Shown: positions 10,606 to 22,754, counted from the first letter of the stretch. The stretch: DNA of 64,000 bases from Cryptomeria japonica (GCF_030272615.1 NC_081410.1:506873942-506937941); one strand, 5' to 3'. The notes: a model not told the origin generated them from the sequence alone. Numbers and translations: made by a program.

Positions 10606-12511
10606 TGTTAGTGAACAGATTTTGTCTTTCTTTTAATTAGATTGATTGACAACTTCGTTACCCTCTTTGAAAGATAAAACTTTAACTAAATAGTTGGGTA
10701 AGTGTGACATACATCACTTCCCTCTGAATTTTAGACAGGTACAACTCCCTCCATTAGTTATTCAGGGAATAATCTAACTAAATAAACTGATATGCTTTTA
10801 ACTCGAAAGCACGTAAGGTTGCTTACTTCAATCTTAGATGAGAGGCTAATAGTTTACAATCTTCAAGATGTTTCACCATGAGAATCAGAAATAATTAAAA
10901 CAAAGTTCAATAACTCCGACTCAACACTTCATAAAACAAACAAGAACAATAAAGTTCCTCTTCAAACATATACCCTTTTAAACAAAAACATAAAGAAGCC
11001 CCAGATTAATAACAACATTCACCATCAGAAAGATATTCATAGACATTTTGATCAGATTAGTATTTGCAAATAAATAGTACTTCACGGATTCAAACTCAAA
11101 CATTTTCCACCTCAAAATGCATATGTTCTTTATTTGTATATTCCATGCAACAAAGACATAAGATACATGCATAAGTTCTTTCCAATTTCAGATTTTGGAA
11201 AAAATGATCACTTCTTTAAGACAAAACAAAATTTTATAAAATCTAAGTCTATCTCTAACTGTTCTAACCCCTTCTCTATCTCTTTCTTTGCATATTTATC
11301 CTTCTTTTTCTCTCGGTGAGACACTTTCTGTTCCAAAAACTGAATCCTGGCATATCATATGCCGACAACTGGATATAAATAACTGTCTTCATTCTTTCAA
11401 CACTTTCTTGGATTCAATGTAATCTTTAATCATAATGTTTTAATCTGAAAACATTATAACTTAAAATACATAAGCTTTATGAATTAATTATGGGCTCCAT
11501 CATTACAAATATAAGTTGTGCCTTGTTAATATTTCAAAACAAGAAACTCGGTTGCTGTTGGTCACTTTGGAAAGACCCATACTCAGTCAACCATATCTTT
11601 TGAAGGAGACATAATTCGGTAAATCGCTCCAGTGGAAATGTGCGGAACTTGTCTGTGCACAACATATCCAAAATGGGAAAACTCCGACAGTGGAATGAAA
11701 AGATATGCCCCCCGAGACATGACAGTGTTTCTGTCACAAAAATCAGAAAATGTTCTTTGTTCTAGACTTGTATTTTGTTAAGTGTATCTTGCAAAATAGA
11801 TTGAATTTACACAATTCCTTTTGTGAAAACTTATAAAAATAGGTTTCATAAAACATATCTGAAATCCAGCTTGATCCAATTATTGAAGTGAGAGATATAC
11901 CCCCTGCACAGAGACTGATTTTGATATCTCAGAAAATTGGTATTTACAAGATGCATTGAAATTTATAAACATTCTTCATGCTAACTGTTTCACAATCCTC
12001 TAGGAAAAATAATCAATTGATGTCTGAGTAAATGGTGAATCAATATTCCTCTTCCAAACTTTTGTTGTTTGACCAAATTTAACCACTGATTGCTTTGCCT
12101 CTCCATTTTGGTTGTGCGTTGAGCCTTTGAACTTCATTGAACATGTTGAACATCCCTGAACTGTTTGAACTAAGTTCAAATGGTTCACAACTTGGAGAAA
12201 AAGGATATGAAACATCACCCGTGACCATGAAGTAGAAATTCTCTAAAACACTTGGGTGAGCGTTAGTCTGAAAATCTCTTAGACACCACTTAGAACCTAC
12301 AGAACCTAAATGAACACTATGAACTCTGTTCAAAATGGTTCAAGGGGTTCATGAGGTTCAACAGACCATTGAAACTTAATGCTAAGGATCTAGAAATGAT
12401 TTACAAGCGGATTAGGGATTGAACCAACAAATTTTAAACAAGACAAGGACTCAACTAAAAATTTTGCAAGGTGACTCACTCTTTTTATGAGGGACGAATG
12501 ACAAGATAACA
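10606..12511 (-). repeat. 3' LTR of the nested element
   Basis: In plus orientation it runs TGTTAGTGAACAG to GACAAGATAACA and aligns end to end with 14,195-16,099 with scattered point differences and few indels. Small ORFs inside it are not supported. No clear polypurine tract is seen at 12,512-12,530. Confidence 0.92.
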
Positions 12512-12792
12512 TTGGCTCTGACTGGGGACCGAGAATCTAAAGGACTAGGAGAATCCAAAATGTCTTTGGAAGAGATCAGTGCCTAGCCATTGGGCAATAG
12601 AGTCAAGAAAAACAAAGCACAGGGAGCTTCTTGCAGAGGGCAGAGGCAACAAGGAAAAAATAACAAGCCAAAACCCACACTAAACCAAGGCTGAAAATTA
12701 AGACAAGCTACACCTAGATCACACCAAAAATATTATTTACAAAAATATACAGGTAGGAAAATCCCACTATGAGAACTGGAGCCAAGAACTTC

Positions 12793-14082
12793 TTACACAA
12801 AACCATCCACCAGTTGGGAGAAGAAGGAGCCTTTTCCGAAAAATGGCTTGTGTTCAAATGAAGCAACCCAAAACCATGCTCTTCTGGTAATTTCTTCAAT
12901 GCTGAACACCAAACTAACAATATGTAGGAACTTTGTTAGCACACATTCATGCCCACAAAGCCATGTTTCATCATGAACTTCTAAATTTTTTGGAAATATC
13001 TGCACAATACTTCTCAAATAATGTTCTATTTCTGGCTGAAAGAAGTAATGCTTAGAAATTCCTAGGGAAAAGGCTGCATCATTCTCACAATCACCACTAT
13101 TAGGACCATCATTCTTAAAATAATTTTCAGCATTTGAACTAATCTTGGAATAGAGAGACACTTCATCATACATGGGGTCCAACTTAGTTGAAACAACTTC
13201 AACATCTTTTACTGAAATTAAATCTTCAAATTCCGAATCCAAACTTAATGCATGAAATGAATTAATACTTGAATCCTTCTCCTTGAAATCCCCTTCTTCA
13301 ATGGATGACAAGAACTGCTCTATGATCTCTTCACAAAAAGAAGTACTATCCAAACCGGTCAACAGTTCTTGGGACTACAACTCTTCATTAGGAAGACATA
13401 ATATTGCTTTACTGTCAAAATGAAATGATTATATGAAGGACTCATCACAAACTTTTAAACATAAAGAATCATTTTCATCAATTTCATGTATAAGTTTGAA
13501 AGCTTCATACTCTGGTTTCATGTAAATCTGAAAATTTTCATCTTTTATACTTTTTGGAACAAGATAACTTTCCATACTATCAAAACTGAAAGTTTCTATT
13601 TCTGGGTAAGAGAAAGAACTCAAAAAACCTATTTCGTTCAAGCCCACAGGTTCTCCAATGTGGTCTTTATTATTCTCACTTACCATTATTTGAATTTCAT
13701 GAGACTGAACTGTTTCTTGCTGAACTTCTCGCTCATTCAAGACAAGGTAATTGTAGGAGTGAGATGAAATTGAGATGACTGGAGCCTCATCATCATCAAA
13801 TTTTAATTCTTCTTTCAGCTGCACTATTTTCTTTGCATAAACCTGCAAAACTCTTGTATTTTCTTTCAATTCTTTCAATTTGTGAAATTTGATGCAAAGG
13901 CTTCTCCATAGAAGAGTGGATGCATGATCATCTTCCACACTTATATTATTTCTAACAGCACGAGAAATACTTTCTTTGTAATGCTCGAAGAAGTCATGCA
14001 GTATTTTATCATCTATTGCAATAATTTCCAAGATCGAAGGATGTGGTCTTTTCCCTTTTCTCATTTCTCTTGCCTTGAGCAT
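12793..14082 (-). pseudogene. Unrecognised acidic protein carried by the nested LTR element
   Basis: One minus-strand frame of about 430 codons runs from an ATG at 14,082 (MLKAREMRKG) to a stop at 12,793. It is broken only by two in-frame stops, TAA at 13,429-13,431 and TAG near 13,384, with no frameshift. The N-terminal 30 residues are basic (KGKRPHPS), followed by an alpha-helical KLKELKENTR / KKIVQLKEEL region and then a long Ser/Glu/Asp-rich part (FSYPEIETFSFDSMES, SIEEGDFKEKDSS). The C-terminus is aromatic and Cys-containing (WLCGHECVLTKFLHIV, RRAWFWVASFEH). It does not look like gag, envelope, RT or a known nuclease. Retention of one frame suggests it was coding when the element was active; a captured host sequence is possible. 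Confidence 0.6.
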
Positions 14083-14167
14083 GATGTTTATATACAGAGT
14101 CACCAATCTCTTGCACAAAGATAAATATAAAAATCTAAGGAAACAAAATGCAATAATCTTTGATTTT

Positions 14168-14188
14168 GAATCCCCAACGGAGTCGCCA
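14168..14188 (-). promoter_or_regulatory. Primer binding site of the nested element
   Basis: The minus strand reads TGGCGACTCCGTTGGGGA, a common plant Ty3/gypsy PBS form, six bases from the LTR edge at 14,195. It sets the element's orientation. Confidence 0.85.
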
Positions 14189-14194
14189 AAAATC

Positions 14195-16099
14195 TGTTAG
14201 TGAATAGATTTTGTCTTTCTTTTAATTAGATTGATTCATAACTCCGTTACCCTCTTTGAAAGACAAAACTTCAACTAAACAGTTGGGTAAGTGTGAAATA
14301 CATCACTTCCCTCTGAATTTTAGACAGGTACAACTCCCTCCATTAGTTATTCAGGGAATAATCTAACTAAATAAATTAATATGCTTTTAACCCGAAAGCA
14401 CGTAAGGATGCCTACTTCATTCTTAGATGAGAGGCTAATAGTTTACAATCTTCAAGATGTTTCACCATGAGAATTAGAAATAATTGAAACAAAGTTCAAT
14501 AACTCCGACTCAACACTTCATAAAATAAACAAGAACAATAAAGTTCCTCTTCAAACATATACCCTTTTAAACAAAACAGAAAGAAGCCCAGATTAATACC
14601 AACATTCACCATCAGAAAGATATTCACAGACATTTTGATCAGATTAGTATTTGCAAAGAAACACTACTTCACGGATTCAAACTCAAATATTTTCCACCTC
14701 AAAATGCATATGTTCTTTATTTGTATATTCCATGCAACAAAGACATAAGATACACGCATAAGTTCTTTCCAATTTCAGATTCTGGAAAAACTGATCACTT
14801 CTTTCAGACAAAACAAAATTTTCTAAAATCTAAGTCTATCTCTAACTATTTTAACCCCTTCTCTATCTCTTTCTTTGCATATTTATCCTTCTTTTCCTCT
14901 CGATGAGACACTTTCAGTTCCCAAAACTGAATCCTGGCATATCATATGCTGACATCTGGATATAAATAATTGTCTTCATTCTTTCAACACTTTCTTGCCT
15001 TCAATGTAATATTTAATCATAATGTTTTAATCTGAAAACATTATAACTTAAAATAAATAAGCTTTATGAATTAATTATGGGCTATATCGTTACAAATATA
15101 AGTCGTGCCTTGTTAATATTTGAAAACAAGAAACTCGGTTGTTGTTGGTCACTTTGGACAGACGCGTACTCAGTCAACCAAATCTTTTGAAGGATACATA
15201 ATTCAGTTAATCTCTCTGGTGGAAACATGCACAACTTGTCTATGCACAACATATCCAAAAATGAGAAAAATCCAACAGTGGAATGAAAAGATATGCCCCA
15301 CGAGACATGACAGTTTTTCTGTCACAAAAATCAGAAAATGTTCTTTGTTCTAGACTTGTATTCTGTTAAGTGTATCTTGCAAACTAGATTGAATTTCCAC
15401 AATTCCTTTGGTGAGAACTTATAAAAATAGGTTTCATAAAACATATCCGAAATCCAGCTTAATCCAATGATTGAAGTGAGAGATATACCCCCTGCACAGA
15501 GACTGATTTTGATATCTCAGAAAATTGGTATTTACAAGCTGCATTGAAATTTATAAACATTCTTCATGCTAACTCTTTCCCAATCCTCTAGGAAAAATAA
15601 TCAATTGCTGTCTAAGTAAATGGTGAATCAATATTCCTCTTCCAAACTTTTGTTGGTTGACTAAATTTATCCACTGATTGCTTTGCCTCTCCATTTTGGT
15701 TGTGTGTTGAACCTTTGAACTTTATTGAACATGTTGAACATCCTTGAACTGTTTGAACTAAGTTCAAATGGTTCACAACCCAGAGAAAAAGGATATGAAA
15801 CATCACCCGCGACCGTGAAGTAGAACTACTGCAAAAAACTTGGGTGAGCGTTAGTCTAAAAATCTCTTAGACACCACTTAGAACCTACGGAACCTAAATG
15901 AACACTATGAACTCTGTTCAAAATGATTCAAGGGGTTCATGAGGTTCAACAAACCATTGAAACTTAACGCTAAGGATCTAGAAACAATTTACAAGTGGAT
16001 TAGGGATTGAACCAATGAATTTTAAATAGGACAAGGACTCAACTAAAATTTTTGCAAGGTGACTCACTCTTGTTATGAGGGATGAATGACAAGATAACA
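14195..16099 (-). repeat. 5' LTR of the nested element
   Basis: Direct copy of 10,606-12,511; on the minus strand it begins TGTTATCTTG and ends CACTAACA next to the PBS. Confidence 0.92.
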
Positions 16100-16104
16100 A
16101 CTTC

Positions 16105-17205
16105 TAAAGTAGTTGTGAAGTTATTTGATGGTTTCTCTTGTCCTACCATTGGTTCTATCACCCTTCCTATTTAAATTCATAGTAAATACTTGGATGTTGA
16201 CTTTGTTATCATACCTTCTTCTGAGCAATTCTGTGTGAAGTTGGGCTATCCTTGGCTATCTTCCATGAAGGCTATTGATTCCCCAATCCACAAGTTTCTT
16301 AAATTTACTCACAATGGAGAAATCATAACCGTGAACCATATCTTATTTTGTCCATCCGAAAGAAGCCCTGGTGTTCCTATCGATCTCTTTTGGCCTAAAC
16401 AATTTCAATCTCTTCCATCAAGGAGCGATGCTCTTTTTCAATCTTATCAAAAATGGAATAACAATATGATCTTATCCTTAAGTCAACCTAGATCACCAAC
16501 ACTTGGCATTCCTATTATTCTTCAAGATGAGCATCTTCCTCTCTCGGATAGAACTAATCTCCCTCCTAAGGTAAATTATCCACCTACTCCTATGGATGTG
16601 ACTTTACCCTCTCTTAAGGAGAACAACAATATTCTTCCTAAGGTTAGACCTATACCTTCTCCTCATGATGGACTTGGTCTCCTCCCTACACCTAGTATTC
16701 CTCCTTTCTATGGTGCAGTTCCACCTCCTTCCTCTTATTGAGAGAAGAGGCCTACTTCTCCTATTATTCAACCAAACAGACCTCAACCTAAACCTTCAAC
16801 TATCAAGGAGAGAAACGTTCCTACTTGTTCAAGTGTTCCTCCTTCTTCTCAGCCTTCCACTAAGACTCAAAAAAATCATTGTGCGAGAGAACACCAATGA
16901 AGATGCCGGGTTCGATCTCGTGAAGCTATCCCTCAAAATACTCAGTCTCCTCAGACTCCAACAGTTGACATGATTCCCTTTTCTCCCAAGAAAGATGTTC
17001 AACCAACATCTCCAAATCATAAGTTGCGTAAAACATGTGATGGTTTTATTCCTATTCGTGTTCTTTCTCCTCTTTCTTTAAACTTTGATGAAGAAATGGG
17101 TGAAATGTTATTTATAATGGTAATACAACTCCTAATGCTTTAGATAGTGATTATGAGTATGTTGATGTGGACAAACATTTATTGGATGAGTTTTCACAAA
17201 CTTAA
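16105..17205 (+). pseudogene. Protease remainder and Pro-rich tail of the 6,027 element
   Basis: The frame interrupted at 10,605 resumes with SKVVVKLFDGFSCPTIGS, then after a stop near 16,171 the readable protein YLDVDFVIIPSSEQF, VKLGYPWLSSMKAI and LKFTHNGEIITVNH, which is the flap and C-terminal half of a retropepsin-like fold in this Gag-Pol type. From about 16,400 it becomes Pro/Ser/Leu-rich (LPPKVNYPPTPMDVTLPSL) with no known domain. It stops at 16,739 and is readable further with shifts (CDGFIPIRVLSPLSLNFDEE near 17,038; YVDVDKHLLDEFSQT near 17,158). The RT domain expected here is absent, which is why I call the element non-autonomous. Confidence 0.7.
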
Positions 17206-18108
17206 ATTCTAGCTCCTAGAATCGAACAAAGTGAATTACAGCATGAGCATAGTCCTTGTTTGGATCTTGTGATAGCTCCATCTATTGTGCTTGATATCAC
17301 TCCTCTTGTATGTTGCTCGTCTTCTCGAAATAGTGATCACCAAGATTCGAAGGTGGATGTCATGCTAGATTAGCATTACTAGCACTGTAGATCTCCCTCT
17401 CTCTTTTATTTCTCCTTTTATGACCATTCTTCTATGTGTATCCATGTTCTTCTATTGTTCCCTTAATGTCTACTTGGGGATGATGCAATGAATTGAGATC
17501 TTGTCTTGGTCTCTTTCATCTTGACTAAAAAGATATCCTCTCTTCCCTTTCTTCTAAGGTAGTGTCCTTCTTTAGGGAATGAAGATTATTATATGCATAT
17601 ACATACATGATATACAAGAGTTATCATACAACATACTAACCCTAAGGAAAGTGACACTACCTCGTGTTTTGTGCTCATTATCCTTGGATTTATACCTCGA
17701 TTGGGGGCTAAATCCTTGTGATAACATTCTCCCTCCTTCTCTTGGGTGTATCCCAACTTAAAGAAATCGCTCTCGATAAGGCGCGTGCGATCACTTTAAC
17801 GTGGGGGCATACACTCCGCTCATATTTTGATACTTAAAATTATTTAGTGAAACTTTGTTTTTCTTTGTAATCTTGGTATCCTTGCTTTCATGACTCATAG
17901 TGAAGGGAAATTTGCTACTTGCAGTAATGGTTCTCCCCTTCTTGATCTTCCCTTTTACTTTGTCAATCGAAGTCATAAGATCCTAAGTCCACCGGGGGCT
18001 TGGCACATCTTGCCTCCTTGACATGGTAAAAGTCTTTCAATCTTGTTTCCTTGTGTTTTACCAACAGTAGTGGCATACGCTTATACTCTCGCTAAAGTGA
18101 GGGATAAA
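17206..18108 (+). other. 3' untranslated part and polypurine tract of the 6,027 element
   Basis: No gene is supported. A GTGGGGGCATAC motif lies at 17,802-17,813 and a purine-rich run (AAAGTGAGGGATAAAAA) ends at 18,108, directly before the LTR. It resembles the tract at 2,090-2,104. Confidence 0.6.
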
Positions 18109-19333
18109 AATAGTATCGTAAAATTGTGACCCTATCAATTTTTGACTGCATTAAGTTTTTCATGCATGCGAACTCGAATCCACTACCCTAATCGGAGACC
18201 GGAGAGTGCTCGGCTTGTTAAAACAACTTCTTCCTTGGCCTCTACATCACCTCGTTTACATTCTACCCTGGAGAAAGGGGTAGGATAGGGGTACGACGCC
18301 ACTATCCCTCCTTGGACAGGGGAGTAGCACCCTTGTCCTCCTACTACAGGGGCGTGGCACCCCTATCCCTGCCCTATTTTAGGGCAAGACCCTTATTGGA
18401 GCATGCCTTGTGGGTTGTGCCTCAATGGGAAACCTCCCTGATGTCAACCCGTGATGAAATTCAAATCTACCAAACATGTATTTAAGGGGGTGCTCTCTCA
18501 TTTTCATAAGATGGATAAGTTGAAGTCGGATAAGATTGGAGTATGCACAAGCAATCAAGCATTCAAGAGCATTAAAGAGCATTCAAGCATTCTTTTCCAG
18601 CATCGAGCATTCTCAAGTCTCCTTGAAGGCGAGGTGTTGCATTCAAGTCAAGGTTCAACCATTGAAGAGGAGATTGATTTCAACATATAATTCCACACAA
18701 GTGCTTCTATCAACATTGCTACTACAACCTCCCTTGAGGTTATCTACAATTCAGTCTTTTACATCTACTTGCAAGTACTTTCTTTCATTACTTGGTTAAT
18801 TCCAAAACTGGGGTATCACAACCCATTTTCCTCTCTTTTCTGTGTGTAGGTTGCAGGTGTGCAGTTGTACTTTTGGATTCAGGCTCCATTTACAGAGGTA
18901 GAAAAATCCTTTTCGTTTCGCAAATTTTTTAGAGGACCGTACATTCCCGCCACAGTCCGGACACCTTTTCATCAAATTCGTAGGGCGACTTCGTCTCGAT
19001 ATTTTACTGCCAGATCCAGGTGCACAACTCCATACCATATTCCGGTCTCAAGTTATAATCAATTCTTTGTCACTTTTGCACTACATAAGTCAATCAAATT
19101 CCTTTCCATTTCAAACAAGGAAAAAGGGGATCATCCTAACATTCTCAATTCATTCAGAATTCAATCTATAATCTTTGTGTGGAGATTGAATCTAGTGAAT
19201 TTTCCATCCCCTTCTTCCTAATGTAATGGTGAAAAGTGCTTGAAGGATAATCAATTGTTAAGCTCTCATCTCTCTTTGAGGGAAAGGGTAGTTTTCCTCT
19301 TGATCCATCACTCATCATTTTCCCACCATTACA
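18109..19333 (+). repeat. 3' LTR of the 6,027-19,333 element
   Basis: Aligns with 6,027-7,263. Its first two bases are AA instead of TG, a point decay of the terminus, and it ends ACCATTACA followed by the GTTAG duplication. Confidence 0.9.
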
Positions 19334-19338
19334 GTTAG
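19334..19338. repeat. Target site duplication GTTAG (right)
   Basis: Exact match to 6,022-6,026. Confidence 0.9.
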
Positions 19339-20095
19339 CAAAATGATTAATGAAAAGACATTGAAAGAATAAATAAATGAAATATATATGATTCACAAGC
19401 TTAAACATGATATTGTCAACCTTTCCTTTCTAATAGTGATAAATTTGGAAGCAAAACATCTAAGCATTTTTTTTATCAAGTGCTATTAAGACTTGCATTT
19501 GTAGTAAATTAATACATATTTATACTCTCATTTTTTACGATAAGAATTACTTTATCTCTTGATATAAATTTCTTGTATGTTAAATGTTAAATGAATTAAT
19601 TAATTTAAATCAAAACAAATAATTAATTTTATACCAAAACAATAATGCAGACACCTAATACTACAATTACAAAATTAATGTTGTAAGATAATTCAAATCC
19701 TCTAGTTAAAAAAACACTATTAATTCTTCGAACCAACTATAGCCTTTTGACCATGCTACACACTTTTCTCTTGACAAACCTTGTTACTCGATATATAATA
19801 TACATGAAGTTATTGCGTAACTATTCCATCCTTGTTATAGTAGGTTTTATTCTAAATCAGATATGTTCAATAAATTCGGAGATTGAGGAGCTGTCGACTA
19901 GGTTCAACGGATATGAACTAATAAGTTAAGACAATGGAAAAAATTACAAATTGGATTACAGGAGTGCAACATGAATCTCATAATAATACTACAAATGTAA
20001 CAGCCATACAAAAACACCTATCACACGGCAATCTTTTAATTAGCATGTTCAGCTGTGAGCCTCCATGATGGGCGGACAAACAGTGGATTCTTTCT
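19339..20095. repeat. Old interspersed repeat, copy 1, right part
   Basis: Continues the alignment with 37,206-38,350 across the LTR-element insertion. The best-conserved block is at 19,750-19,930 (cacacttt.ctcttgacaaacctt, gatatgtt.aat, gagctgtcgactaggt), matched at 38,046-38,225. The phrase gagcctccatga.ggg.. is shared at 20,057 and 38,321. No protein is conserved between the copies. Confidence 0.7.
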
Positions 20096-21584
20096 TGTTT
20101 TATTTGTAACAAGTGGAAAGTTTAGAATTCATTTAAAATTATATCAGAAATTATATTTATATTTTAGTGTGCAGGGGAAGATTATCAATTATTGTTCATT
20201 CAACCTTTTAGTTATTAGTTCCCGGTGGTATTCAAGATACTAATACATTCATTCAATAGACTTTTTTTTAATTATGTTTTTGTGCATATTAATTTTTTAG
20301 AACATTTGCCAATTTCATTTATCTGTATTTCTATTGGCTCATAGCAGCGTACAGTCTTATTGGGATGATGCCATCTTGAATTGTTCTCTCCAATTTTTTT
20401 TACCAACTTTAGATTACTATTGAGTAGTTTTTAAATATGAACAACTATGATTACTGTTTTCAAATAGTAGTGCATAGTGTCACATTGTGATAGTGGGTCA
20501 TTTACTTTTTTAGAGCCAACTAATAATTTGGCCTTTTTTCCGACATTGCATTATATATGCAGTAGGACCGTCTATGTAGCTATTTCCAATAGAATCAGTG
20601 GTTGCATTGGAAAAGATGTAAACAAAAGAATATATAGTGTAATAGACAAAAAAATATGTGACGAGTATTCAAGTGGGCTAAAAATGTCAAATGTAAATCA
20701 AATTTCAAGATCCTTTTCTTTTTCAGAAAACAACACGTGAACAAAATTACTCAATAAAGATATGAATGGAAATTAAAGATTCTAGTGCTTTGTTTGACTT
20801 ACACAATAAGAGAGTTGATGAATAGAGAGGGTAGATGTAAAAAAGATAAAATATTCCATGCAATCTTTCTTTTTTGACTTATTGTATACAAATGCTGTTT
20901 GAAATAAACAGGGAATTAAAGATTTTTTTTCTTGAGATTTGAGAATTAATGTTGCAAAGATCTATTTAACAAAGAGTTAGATGAATGGTTGTGAGCTACA
21001 GAAATGTTTTTCTGCTACATAAAAGTATTCCAGATGAGCACAAATCACAAGTATTTCTCACTAGAACAAATCAAAAGTAGGGAAGGTGAATTTGGTGCTG
21101 CACAAAAACATTCTTGGTTCACAAAGGTGTTAATAAAGGTACACACTTTTTTATATTTTAATATATATGTATAGTTCTATAACTGTTTTCTTGAATTTTG
21201 TACTGCATAGAAGTATTTCCATTTTACAAAGTATTAACAAAGATACGTTTTTTTACCTTTTTTTTTAATTATAATATCATTGTATAATTTTTTTATCTGT
21301 TTTCTTACATACATGTGTATATCCTAATGAACAATATTTTTCTATTATTATTGCTAAGATTATTTTTAAATAAATCTTTAATAAAACCTTTTTTTTATTG
21401 TTGTTAATATTATCATTTTCTATTGTTAAATGTTGGTACTATTGTTAATGAAAAAAAAATTGAATGACTTATGATAGTTCGTTGGCTTTTGAAACCAATT
21501 TTGCATGCATTATCTACAACTTGATGGCCAGGACTAGCTTCCATGCTTGTGCTGCTCAAGTCTATGAGTAGTGCCACTACCATT
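20096..21584. other. AT-rich spacer, no gene seen
   Basis: I see only short unsupported ORFs, A/T homopolymers and a loosely repeated 'gtattaacaaagatac / gttaataaaggtac' pair (about 21,127 and 21,230). Confidence 0.5.
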
Positions 21585-21831
21585 TCATCCAGATCTGGGA
21601 GCACTCATAGCTAGAACATTTGACAGATAACCGTTTTCCATTATGCTTTGATGGACAACCATACCCTGTTTCAAATGCCTGACTTTGGCAAAAGCTGGAG
21701 GAATGCTAGCAAAGGTGAAGTGATCAGGCTGGACAACCATAACCTGTTTCTTGGATGTCATGGAACAGTATCAATGCCCAGCGAGGACATCCATGTCTTC
21801 TATAAGCTAAAATCAAAACATTCACAGTAAC
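21585..21831 (-). pseudogene. PPR (pentatricopeptide repeat) gene fragment
   Basis: The minus strand reads VNVLILAYRRHGCPRWALIL and FHDIQETG, then after a small frameshift near 21,735 VQPDHFTFASIPPAFAKV, RHLKQGMVVHQSIMENGYL. This is the repeat grammar of plant P/PLS-class PPR proteins (an 'ISAY.R.G.P..AL.LF..MQ.TG' helix pair followed by 'V.PD.FTFAS.LPA.AK...L.QG...H'). PPR proteins bind organelle RNA. Only about two repeats remain and the frame then stops, so this is a relic or captured scrap. Faintly PPR-like text may continue to about 21,480. Confidence 0.75.
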
Positions 21832-22389
21832 ATTTTGTTTAACAATCTGTTTGTTGTTGGAGTTAATGTTTACTAGTCTTAGATATAAGGGGATCTTTTT
21901 GTAATGCTTATTGAGTGTCGAAATAGTGTTGTACCATAGAGACACGTCCAGGGTCATCTTTCAATAATTCTTTTCTTTTCAAAAACTAGTTTAGCTATTG
22001 TTCAAACACTTTCCCAATTCACTTTTCCACTTTCAAAGAGATGCTTTAGGTGATATTTAATTGTTTATTTATATGGGATCTGGTAATTTATGGACATAGA
22101 AACAATTCAATAGAAACTTATAATGTTTGAATGTGATGACATATTAACTCAAATTGCCCTTTGCATATTGTTTTTTGTACATTGAATCTGTTTCATGTAT
22201 TGGATTTGTAAAATTGTTTTCATCAATATAAGCATAAGAATTAAAATTGACCTTTGTAAGTTGCTTTTAACTTTGAAATTGTTTAAGGTGTGTATTTGTA
22301 GATAGTTAATTAAAAAACAAAGTCTTAGTTTTTAGAATATGGTGTTTCTTATAGTGTCTTCCTTTTGCTAATATGGTGTTTCTTATAGT

Positions 22390-22741
22390 GTCTACATCTC
22401 TTGGAGACCTTTCCAATGAGATCAACGGCTCGTAGTTTCAAGTACCGAGTAGAAAGTTATGTCTAGTTGAAGTTAGGATAAATTTTCATATAGTTTTTTT
22501 TGAAAATTTCATAGTTTTTAGATTTTATTATGTAATAAACAAATGTGACTGTTGGGCTTGGATTCTCAAGAGGTTTCTGTGACCCTTGGAATCTCATGAA
22601 CTTCTATATGTTGGATTTTTGAATGAAATAGATTACTTTTTGGCTTGCTTCAATTCAATGATTTCTGGTTCTTGTAAACAGAATTTACAATACCGTAGGT
22701 TCTCACTCAGGTGTTGTCATCCGAATCCATAATTCAGATCA
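22390..22741 (+). repeat. 5' LTR (about 350 bp) of the chromovirus-like element
   Basis: Closely matches 27,395-27,744 from gtctacatctcttggagacc to its CA end. Homology stops at 22,390. The flank just outside contains a 34-bp duplicated unit, so the true LTR start may be missing here. Confidence 0.85.
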
Positions 22742-22742
22742 G

Positions 22743-22754
22743 TGGTATCAGAGC
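22743..22754 (+). promoter_or_regulatory. Primer binding site, initiator Met tRNA
   Basis: TGGTATCAGAGC follows the LTR end by one base and is the exact plant initiator-Met complement. Confidence 0.92.

Larger units (their letters stand above)
10606..16099 (-). mobile_element. Nested non-autonomous LTR retrotransposon (5.5 kb)
   Basis: Two 1.9-kb LTRs flank only about 1.7 kb of internal DNA. The PBS next to the right LTR places the element on the minus strand. The internal part codes for a single unrecognised, broken ORF and has no gag, protease, RT or integrase motif that I can find. The layout (long LTRs, short non-pol interior) fits a LARD-like element mobilised in trans. Confidence 0.9.
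6027..19333 (+). mobile_element. Full-length Ty3/gypsy-like LTR retrotransposon lacking visible pol, with a nested insertion
   Basis: The element is bounded by two related LTRs and the 5-bp duplication GTTAG. Removing the nested 10,606-16,099 element leaves about 7.8 kb. Inside are a PBS, a long AT-rich leader, a gag plus protease region and a Pro-rich tail. I find no reverse transcriptase, RNase H or integrase motif in any frame between 16,700 and 18,108, so it probably depended on an autonomous relative. The Gag type (FCQFHRQPGHDTEK zinc-knuckle variant) resembles that of the Tat-lineage element at the right end of the window. Confidence 0.9.

Noticed and set aside
11534-12333. Short frames inside the nested element's LTR
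   Set aside because: They lie in duplicated LTR sequence, differ between the two LTR copies and have no domain.
19747-19929. 60-codon frame in the old repeat as a conserved small protein
   Set aside because: The paralogous block at 38,046-38,225 does not keep the frame; conservation is at DNA level only.
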